DNA of 51,122 nucleotides from Hyphomicrobiales bacterium (lineage in GTDB: Bacteria > Pseudomonadota > Alphaproteobacteria > Rhizobiales > Beijerinckiaceae): contig CANGPL010000018.1 in assembly GCA_947455725.1 (NCBI GenBank), positions 1 to 51,122 on the forward strand, read 5' to 3'. A model generated the notes under the pieces. The model saw only the letters and a list, made by a program, of their open reading frames with translations. It searched no databases and had not been told where the DNA came from. A program made the translations under genes and the position numbers. Shown piece by piece: positions 45,338 through 51,122 of this stretch. Every line of letters starts with the position of its first letter. Within the stretch, counting starts at the first letter, position 1.

Positions 45338-47383
45338 TCAAACATCCTTCACCAACCGCAACGCATCATAAATCGCCGCATGGATATTGCGGGAAGCGAC
45401 AGCGTCACCAATTCGATAAAGCGTAAAAGCGCCCTCAGGGTTCCGTTCGACACTTTGGGCGCGGCCTGCGTCCAATGCGCGGTAATCCACTTCTCCACCA
45501 TTCCGCGACATCGGCTTTAGCGCATAATAAAGTTCTTCATTGGCCAAAGTGCCATGCTCGACGACGACCTGATCAACCCGACGCTCCACGCGGGAACGAT
45601 CATAGTCATTGAGCAAAGTTGCCACCAGCTGATTGCCTTCGCGCCTCACCCCTTCAAGCCGAAGATTGAGGCTAATCGTGGCCTTCGCCTTGTGAATGGC
45701 TTTAAAATAAATCGGATAATTCGTGCCGCCCACTTCAGGAGCCAATGTCCGCTCCGGCGTGGCAATCTCGAGTTTTGATCCGGCACCCGCTAAAAACTCC
45801 GCCGCCGTAAATCCCGGGTGATTACCATTATCATCATAAAGCAGCACATGCTCGCCGGGCTTGGCTGCACCCGAAAGAATATCCCATGTGGTTGTCACAA
45901 GTTCTTCGCCCGACGTGAGGAAAGATGTATTCGGCATCCCGCCTGTGGCGATAATCACTACATCCGGGTTTAAGGCCATCACATCATCCGCTTCGGCATA
46001 GGTGTTGAACCGAAAGATGACGCCATGGCGCTCGCATTCCGCCATGCGCCAATCGATGATACCCATAATTTCGCGGCGGCGTTTAAGGCCCGCAGTAATC
46101 AGCACTTGTCCGCCCGCTTTATCAGCCGCTTCCAACACCGTGACGTGGTGCCCCTTGGCTGAAGCCACGCGCGCGGCCTCCAAGCCTGCCGGTCCGGCAC
46201 CTACAACAACAATTCTTTTATGCGGCCCATCCGTTCTTGCAACGACATGCGGCATCGTCGCTTCACGGCCTGTGGCGGCGTTGTGGATGCAGAGCGCTTC
46301 ACCTCCAAAATAAATCCGGTCAATGCAATAGCCCATGCCGACGCAAGGCCGAATTTCATGCTCACGACCTTCGATAACTTTCTTCGCGATATGCGGATCA
46401 GCAATATGCGCGCGTGTCATGCCCACCATATCAAGCTTGCCCGTTGCCACCGCATGCCGCGCCGTCGCAACATCTTGAATACGCGCAGCATGGAACACTG
46501 GAAACTTGGTTGCCTCCCTCACTTCACCGGCAAAATCCAGACTCGGTGCAGAAGGCGTTCCCATGCCGGGGATGACATGGGAGAGCGCTTCATCCGTATC
46601 AATATGGCCTTTGATGATATTCAAGAAATCAAGCTGGCCGGTGCCTAAAAGAGTTTTGGCAATCGCAATGCCATCATCTTTGGTCAAGCCCAGGTCCCAA
46701 TCTTCATCGCAGACAAGACGCGAGCCTAAAATAAAATCAGGCCCCACCCGCTTTCTCACCGCATCCAAAACTTCGCGCGCAAAACGCGTACGATTTTCTA
46801 AAATACCACCATAGTCATCATCCCGTTTATTGGTCGCAGGCGACCAAAACTGATCGACAAGATGCCCATACATTTCAAATTCAATACCATCCATGCCGCC
46901 CGCTTTGCAGCGCTCGGCAGCATAGGCATAGTCGCGAATAATGCGCTCAATATCCCAATCTTCAATGATTTTCGGAAAGGCTCGATGCGCTTGTTCGCGC
47001 ACCGCAGAAGGCGCCAATACAGGCAACCATTCTTTTTTGTTCCAACTTGTCCGACGCCCCAAATGCGTGATCTGAATCATAACCGCCGCGCCATGTGCAT
47101 GCACGCCATCGGTCAGTGCTTTCAGATGCGGCACCACCTCATCACGGAAGAGTTCAATATTACCGAAGGCTTGCGGGCTGTCTTGTGACACAACCGACGA
47201 CCCACCGATCATCGTCAGCGCAATGCCGCCCTTCGCCTTCTCCTCATGATAAAACCGATAGCGATCTTTCGGCATCCCGTCTTCAGTGTAGAAAGGCTCA
47301 TGCGCCGTCGACATGAAGCGGTTTTTTAGCGTGAGATGTTTGAGCTTGAAAGGTTGGAGAAGGGGATCGGAGGCATGGGACAT
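45338..47383 (-). CDS. dgcA: DgcA-type NADH:flavin oxidoreductase, N-methyl amino acid demethylase
   Basis: A 681-residue protein of the trimethylamine dehydrogenase/2,4-dienoyl-CoA reductase family. An FMN-binding TIM barrel opens LKHLTLKNRFMSTAHEP and includes VMIQITHLGRRTSW and GMTRAHIADPH. A [4Fe-4S] cysteine cluster follows (CVGMGYCIDRIYFGGEALC), then an FAD/NAD-type domain (IVVVGAGPAGLEAARVASA). The layout and wording match DgcA, which demethylates dimethylglycine, and close relatives acting on N-methylproline. The second subunit DgcB is not visible in the window. It lies 18 bases from parE, upstream. Substrate inferred from family. Confidence 0.88.
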   Translation of the reverse strand: MSHASDPLLQPFKLKHLTLKNRFMSTAHEPFYTEDGMPKDRYRFYHEEKAKGGIALTMIGGSSVVSQDSPQAFGNIELFRDEVVPHLKALTDGVHAHGAAVMIQITHLGRRTSWNKKEWLPVLAPSAVREQAHRAFPKIIEDWDIERIIRDYAYAAERCKAGGMDGIEFEMYGHLVDQFWSPATNKRDDDYGGILENRTRFAREVLDAVRKRVGPDFILGSRLVCDEDWDLGLTKDDGIAIAKTLLGTGQLDFLNIIKGHIDTDEALSHVIPGMGTPSAPSLDFAGEVREATKFPVFHAARIQDVATARHAVATGKLDMVGMTRAHIADPHIAKKVIEGREHEIRPCVGMGYCIDRIYFGGEALCIHNAATGREATMPHVVARTDGPHKRIVVVGAGPAGLEAARVASAKGHHVTVLEAADKAGGQVLITAGLKRRREIMGIIDWRMAECERHGVIFRFNTYAEADDVMALNPDVVIIATGGMPNTSFLTSGEELVTTTWDILSGAAKPGEHVLLYDDNGNHPGFTAAEFLAGAGSKLEIATPERTLAPEVGGTNYPIYFKAIHKAKATISLNLRLEGVRREGNQLVATLLNDYDRSRVERRVDQVVVEHGTLANEELYYALKPMSRNGGEVDYRALDAGRAQSVERNPEGAFTLYRIGDAVASRNIHAAIYDALRLVKDV

Positions 47384-47401
47384 GGCTATAAAACTTTCAC
47401 G

Positions 47402-47692
47402 CTAACTCAGGTGCGCAATCCAGTCCTGCCGTGCATTTAAGACGCGCAGGACAAGGATATCATGGCGGTAAATCGAATAGATGATCAGATGAGAGCGAAA
47501 TGTGAAAATCCGAACAGGTGGAGTAATAGATAATTGCTCCTTGCCAGAGTATGGATATTCGGCAAGCATCTTTAAAGTCGTTTCTAATCCCGCATGATAA
47601 TGTTCGGCCTGTTCTTGGCCAAACATAATAGCGCCATCGACATAAATATTTATAACGTCATTTTCGGCTGCCTTTGAAAGCCTATAGACCAT
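47402..47692 (-). CDS. parE: ParE-family toxin
   Basis: A 96-residue toxin of the RelE/ParE superfamily: MVYRLSKAAENDVINIYVDG, a RIFTFRSHLIIYSIYRHDIL core, and VLRVLNARQDW at the end, typical of ParE. ParE toxins usually poison DNA gyrase. The ATG overlaps the antitoxin stop by one base (TAATG), ensuring coupled translation. It ends 18 bases before the start of the dgcA-like gene, so transcripts may run on into it. Confidence 0.92.
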   Translation of the reverse strand: MVYRLSKAAENDVINIYVDGAIMFGQEQAEHYHAGLETTLKMLAEYPYSGKEQLSITPPVRIFTFRSHLIIYSIYRHDILVLRVLNARQDWIAHLS

Positions 47693-47940
47693 TATTCGGC
47701 TTGCCTTGCTAAACGATTAAGCGCTTCTTGTTTTAGTTCGTCCATGCTGCGGGTGCCAATACCACTTGCCACACCAACATCAACGGCCGCTTGCAATTCC
47801 TTGTGCCATGCATCCCGCGCCTGGTCCCGCCGGATCAGATCCCGCACATAATCGCTCGCATTGCTGTATCGGCCGGTTTCCGTCTGCGCCTCGACCCATT
47901 CCTTCATTTGATCAGGCAGGGAAATGTTCATCGTTGCCAT
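47692..47940 (-). CDS. parD: ParD-family antitoxin
   Basis: An 82-residue ribbon-helix-helix antitoxin. MATMNISLPDQMKEWVEAQ is the DNA-binding strand and first helix, and TGRYSNASDYVRDLIRRDQ is the second helix, both characteristic of ParD/CC2985-type proteins. The C-terminal tail wraps the toxin. GAGG lies about 8 bases before the ATG. It precedes parE with a one-base overlap, and tandem repeats upstream (47962-47980) look like its operator. Confidence 0.93.
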   Translation of the reverse strand: MATMNISLPDQMKEWVEAQTETGRYSNASDYVRDLIRRDQARDAWHKELQAAVDVGVASGIGTRSMDELKQEALNRLARQAE

Positions 47941-47961
47941 GGCAGCACCTCATTCGTGAAT

Positions 47962-47980
47962 AATGGCAAAATATGGCAAT
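47962..47980. promoter_or_regulatory. Tandem ATGGCAA repeats upstream of parD
   Basis: AATGGCAAAATATGGCAAT contains two direct copies of ATGGCAA about ten bases apart, 22-40 bases before the parD ATG. Ribbon-helix-helix antitoxins bind such half-site arrays, so this is a plausible ParD operator. Confidence 0.45.
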
Positions 47981-47994
47981 CTTTGTCAAAATAA

Positions 47995-49542
47995 TCAATA
48001 CCACGCATCAGGAACGGCGGATTTCTTGGCGTCAATCACCGCCCGGAGCTCTTCATCTTTCGCCTCATCGAGCGGCGGCGGGACATAATCGGCCAGCACC
48101 CGCTTCCATTTGCGGTTGGCGCGCACCTGAATATCGAGCGAGCCTTCATCTTGCCATTGCTCGAAAGAATTATTATCCGATGTTTCAAAATCATAAAACG
48201 CCGTTTCATAATTCTTCATCGTATGCGCCGAGCCTAAGAAATGTTTACCCGGCTCCACTTCGAGGAAAGCATCATGCGCTAATGCATTTTCATCCGTTGG
48301 CAAACCACCACCGATCACATGAAACGCGCCGCATTGTTCCGTATCCATTATAAATTTTTCATAAGACATGGAAAGCGCACCTTCCGCCCAGCCTGCCGCG
48401 TGCAGAATAAAATTCGCGCCGCATAAAAAGGCGGGCCACATTGAATTAGCGCTTTCATAAGCGGCTTGAGCATCCGGAATTTTCGACGCGCAGAGATTGC
48501 CGCCACAGCGTAACGGCACGCCTAATCGACGCGCCAATTGGCCAATGGCGAAATAGCCCAAAGCAGGTTCCGGCGTCCCAAAAGTCGGCGCCCCTGTTTT
48601 AAGCGACATGGACGATAGAAAATTACCTAAAATCGCAGGCGCACCGGGGCGCTCCAATTGCGTGAGCGCGACACACACCATCGCCTCGGCAAAGCATTGC
48701 GCCAGAGCGCCCGCGGTTGTTACAGGCCCCATAGCACCGCTTAAGATAAACGGCACGCAAACGGCAGCTTGGTTAGCGGCTGCATATGTGCGGATCACGC
48801 GGCTTGCTTCACCATCCAAAACAAGCGGCGAGTTTACATTCACATTACCTAAAATCACACAATGCTGATCAACAAAATCCGCACCAAACAACGCGCGGCA
48901 AAGCTCAATCGACTCCGCGGCCCGCGGCGCGGTCGTGACCGATCCCATAAACGCTTTGTCGGAATATTTGATATGCGAATACACCATCTCTAAATGGCGT
49001 TTATTCACCGGCAGATCGACCGGCTCACACACCGTGCCGCCAGAATGATGCAGATAAGGCGTTGCATAAGCGAGTTTGATAAAATTCTGAAAATCCTCAA
49101 TCGTGCCGTAACGGCGTCCTTTATCGAGGTCAGTCACAAAGGGTGACCCGTAAGCGGGTGAGAAGACCGTGTTATTGCCGCCAATCACCACATTGCGTGC
49201 GGGGTTACGGGCATATTGGGTAAATTCGCGCGGCGTCGTGGCTTGAATGATCGAGCGCACCAGCCCACGCGGAAATATAATCCGCTGGCCTTTAACGTCT
49301 GCTCCGGCTTTGCGGAATAGCTCAAGCGCGACATCATCGCCGCGGATCTCGAAGCCAACTTCCTGCAAGATACGGTCGGCTTCATTCTCTAACGCAACAA
49401 GCCCCGCCTCGGATACCATCTCATAAGGCGGAATGATGCGGGTTATATAGGCCGGCGCATGAGGTCCCGAACGGCCACGCTGCCTTGCATCGCGACCACC
49501 GGAACGCACCCGCTTTGCGGTCGTTGCTTCCTCAAGACCCAT
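47995..49542 (-). CDS. MttB-family (non-pyrrolysine) quaternary-amine methyltransferase, second paralogue
   Basis: A 515-residue paralogue of the protein at 41101-42645. The shared core is obvious: YGTIEDFQNFIKLAYATPY, HHSGGTVCEPVDLPVNKRH, VPFILSGAMGPVTTAGALAQ and NFILHAAGWAEGALSMSYEK. No in-frame amber codon is present. The N-terminus is again Arg-rich (KRVRSGGRDARQRGRSGP). GGGAG lies 8 bases before the ATG at 49542, better than the ATG at 49557. It is followed by parDE and then the DgcA-like gene on the same strand. Divergence between the two paralogues suggests different methylated substrates, unproven. Confidence 0.92.
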   Translation of the reverse strand: MGLEEATTAKRVRSGGRDARQRGRSGPHAPAYITRIIPPYEMVSEAGLVALENEADRILQEVGFEIRGDDVALELFRKAGADVKGQRIIFPRGLVRSIIQATTPREFTQYARNPARNVVIGGNNTVFSPAYGSPFVTDLDKGRRYGTIEDFQNFIKLAYATPYLHHSGGTVCEPVDLPVNKRHLEMVYSHIKYSDKAFMGSVTTAPRAAESIELCRALFGADFVDQHCVILGNVNVNSPLVLDGEASRVIRTYAAANQAAVCVPFILSGAMGPVTTAGALAQCFAEAMVCVALTQLERPGAPAILGNFLSSMSLKTGAPTFGTPEPALGYFAIGQLARRLGVPLRCGGNLCASKIPDAQAAYESANSMWPAFLCGANFILHAAGWAEGALSMSYEKFIMDTEQCGAFHVIGGGLPTDENALAHDAFLEVEPGKHFLGSAHTMKNYETAFYDFETSDNNSFEQWQDEGSLDIQVRANRKWKRVLADYVPPPLDEAKDEELRAVIDAKKSAVPDAWY

Positions 49543-49633
49543 CCCATCAACTCCCATCTGCGTTAGGCTTTTTTTGCCAGTAAATCGCAGATGGGCTCAC
49601 AATGCAAAGGGCAAAGCGACTTTTAATCGACGA

Positions 49634-50449
49634 TCAGCGACCCACCGATGGAGACAGGGCGGCCGAGCGGAAATGCATGACGACAAAGGTCCCCACGACA
49701 CCCGCTAAAACAACACCCTGAACAATCAAGGCTTCCCAAGTCGGATTAAGACCAATGGCCTCCCACCAAGAAGGAAGCATTGCAATATCGGTGTCGGGCA
49801 AGAGATGGTTCTCCTGCAATTCCATCAAGCCGCTACCGATAAATTTGAGCGCCATGACCAATAAAAGCGCCGACGTTCCGACAAATAAGGGGCGCAGTGG
49901 CAAACGAATCGAAACCATCTGCATCAGCACAAAGAGACCAACCATCACGGCAAACGCCGCTGCTAGACCCGCAAAGAGCGACAATGACCAGCCCTCTGTA
50001 ATCGCCAGCGTGTGCACAAACAAAATCGACTCGGCGCCTTCACGTAACACCGAAAGGCCCGCCAAAATCGCAATCGCAAGAAGCTGGTTATCGGCCTTTA
50101 TCGCCTGTTCGGCATGGGTTTTCAGATAGGCCTGCCAAGCACGTGGATCCTGCCGCACAAACAGCCAACCGCTGACATAAATCATCAAAGCAGCCGCCGC
50201 GAGAAAGATAATCCCCTCAACAAGCGGGTTCTGATGTCCGTCAAAAAACAATTCAACGCAAATGGCGACCGCAATACTCGCCAAAATGCCCGCTCCGGCG
50301 CCCGCATAAAGTGCCCAAAGCTTGGCGGCTGCGTCTGATTTTCGTACATAAGCGACAAGTGCGGCGAGCACGAGGACGACTTCCAGCCCTTCGCGCAAGA
50401 TAATCGACGCCGACTGAGCGAAAACGCCCCAGTTTGCTAAATTCAGCAT
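49634..50449 (-). CDS. FTR1 family iron permease
   Basis: A 271-residue membrane protein of the FTR1/EfeU family. The iron-binding motifs are REGLE (residues 19-23) and REGAE in a later helix (SVLREGAESILFVHTLA). About seven hydrophobic segments are visible. It imports ferric or ferrous iron, usually with a periplasmic partner that is not adjacent here. AAGGA lies 7 bases before the ATG. A likely Irr box stands about 100 bases upstream at 50551-50571, so control by iron or haem status is likely. It follows betA on the same strand. Confidence 0.93.
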   Translation of the reverse strand: MLNLANWGVFAQSASIILREGLEVVLVLAALVAYVRKSDAAAKLWALYAGAGAGILASIAVAICVELFFDGHQNPLVEGIIFLAAAALMIYVSGWLFVRQDPRAWQAYLKTHAEQAIKADNQLLAIAILAGLSVLREGAESILFVHTLAITEGWSLSLFAGLAAAFAVMVGLFVLMQMVSIRLPLRPLFVGTSALLLVMALKFIGSGLMELQENHLLPDTDIAMLPSWWEAIGLNPTWEALIVQGVVLAGVVGTFVVMHFRSAALSPSVGR

Positions 50450-50550
50450 ATCATATTCCTTCTTGCATCACGCCGTTCAAGGCGGCGCTGCCAGAGGACT
50501 TTATACCATCAAATATTGTCGCTGAAAAGAAAAAATCGTTATTTATCAGT

Positions 50551-50571
50551 AGTTTAGAGTATTTCTAAACT
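50551..50571. promoter_or_regulatory. Probable Irr-binding iron control element upstream of the FTR1 gene
   Basis: AGTTTAGA-GTATT-TCTAAACT is a perfect 8-bp inverted repeat. It fits the alphaproteobacterial iron control element TTTAGAA-N3-TTCTAAA as I recall it, with one mismatch (G for A). It lies 102 bases before the FTR1 start and just after the betA stop. Binding by Irr is inferred. Confidence 0.6.
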
Positions 50572-50593
50572 AGCAAATTATCTCTTTCCGCTC

Positions 50594-51122
50594 TTACCGT
50601 TGGCGGGTTTTCCAATCCGACGCGACAAAATAGGACGCATTCGAGGCAGGCAAGGGATCGCGCCCAAGGATCAGATCCGAGGCTTTTTCGCCGATCATGA
50701 TGGCGGGGGCGTTGAGATTGCCGGTCGTCACCTGAGGCATGATCGACGTATCCACAACGCGCAGCCCTTCAAGCCCGATCACGCGTGTTTCGGGGTCAAC
50801 GACCGCCATCGGGTCCGCCGGATCGCCCATTTTGCAGGTGCCGCACGGGTGATACGCGCTCTCGGCCTTTTGCCGCACAAAGGCATCAATCGCCTCATCC
50901 GAATCGATATGCTTGCCGGGCTGTAATTCTTCGCCCCGATAGGGCTCGAAAGCCTTCTGGCCGAAAATTTCGCGCGTTAATCGAACACAGGCCCGCATTT
51001 CAATCCGGTCATCCTCATGGCTCATATAGTTGAAGAGCACCTTCGGTGGATCGAGCGGATTGGGCGAGGCCAGCCGCACCCACCCCCGGCTTTTCGACCG
51101 CATCGGGCCAACATGCGCTTGG
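50594..51122 (-). CDS. betA: Choline dehydrogenase, C-terminal part (cut by the window edge)
   Basis: The C-terminal 176 or so residues of a GMC-family FAD oxidoreductase; the frame is open to the right edge, so the N-terminal two thirds lie outside. Segments [27 protein letters not shown], the active-site [11 protein letters not shown] with the catalytic histidine, and [20 protein letters not shown] are those of BetA. It oxidises choline to betaine aldehyde and on to glycine betaine at the membrane. It supplies the likely substrate of the demethylation genes to its left. The internal ATG at 51103 is not the true start. Confidence 0.94.
   Translation of the reverse strand, partial: QAHVGPMRSKSRGWVRLASPNPLDPPKVLFNYMSHEDDRIEMRACVRLTREIFGQKAFEPYRGEELQPGKHIDSDEAIDAFVRQKAESAYHPCGTCKMGDPADPMAVVDPETRVIGLEGLRVVDTSIMPQVTTGNLNAPAIMIGEKASDLILGRDPLPASNASYFVASDWKTRQR

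Noticed and set aside
41101..49542. Pyrrolysine-containing MttB with PylS/tRNA-Pyl
   Set aside because: Both MttB frames are uninterrupted by TAG over their full length, and no pyl genes are present in the window.
1..51122. tRNA, rRNA, CRISPR arrays and insertion sequences
   Set aside because: Reading both strands I saw no transposase, no regular spacer-repeat array and no recognisable rRNA or tRNA segment. A short tRNA could be missed without a scan.

Overview
The window comes from an alphaproteobacterium, most likely of the Hyphomicrobiales (Rhizobiales) type. The evidence is the gene families (TrcR/DUF1013, RcdA/DUF1465, DUF1192, DUF4164-ZapA, an ScfR/RamB-type regulator), an alphaproteobacterial serC leader structure, REP palindromes of kinds common in that order, and a match to the Irr iron-control box. 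I cannot name the genus. I saw no rRNA, tRNA, CRISPR array or insertion sequence.

Left part (1-26.6 kb), mainly housekeeping. An FkbM methyltransferase and a GNAT acetyltransferase lead into the serine pathway genes serC-serA, whose leader can hide the serC ribosome binding site. A higBA toxin-antitoxin pair follows, then glmM, ftsH, tilS, cpoB, pal (without tolQRAB), trcR, a quinone oxidoreductase, DUF1192, rcdA, rpmE and an ABC exporter. A MotA/MotB-like pair, a suhB-type phosphatase and a ThiE-like protein come next. The minus-strand central-carbon run is tkt-gap-[two small unknown genes]-pgk-fba-[thiE-like].

Middle (26.7-31.5 kb): aceA with a small downstream gene, a divergent XRE/DUF2083 regulator with palindromic operators in the shared promoter region, and sdaA. 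A block of REP palindromes and a terminator separates sdaA from the next operon.

Right part (31.5-51.1 kb): a methylated-amine (betaine-type) catabolic region. A compact minus-strand run encodes a corrinoid protein, DUF1638, a PF13769 protein, a MetV-like cysteine-rich protein, MetF, a pterin:corrinoid methyltransferase and a RACo-type corrinoid activator. Around it lie a dimethylglycine/sarcosine dehydrogenase-like FAD-GcvT fusion, two MttB-family methyltransferases without an amber codon, a DgcA-type demethylase, an acyl-CoA synthetase and the end of betA. DUF4164-zapA and a parDE pair interrupt the region; an FTR1 iron permease lies under a likely Irr box.

Inferred working model: BetA makes glycine betaine. 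An MttB-type enzyme moves one methyl to the corrinoid protein, and the pterin methyltransferase passes it to tetrahydrofolate. MetF/MetV oxidise methyl-THF to methylene-THF, while the FAD enzymes strip the remaining N-methyls. Glycine plus methylene-THF gives serine, and SdaA makes pyruvate. The activator re-reduces oxidised corrinoid. This would be an acetogen/methanogen-style corrinoid methyl-transfer route run oxidatively in a probably aerobic bacterium. DUF1638, PF13769 and charged protein tails are its undescribed parts.
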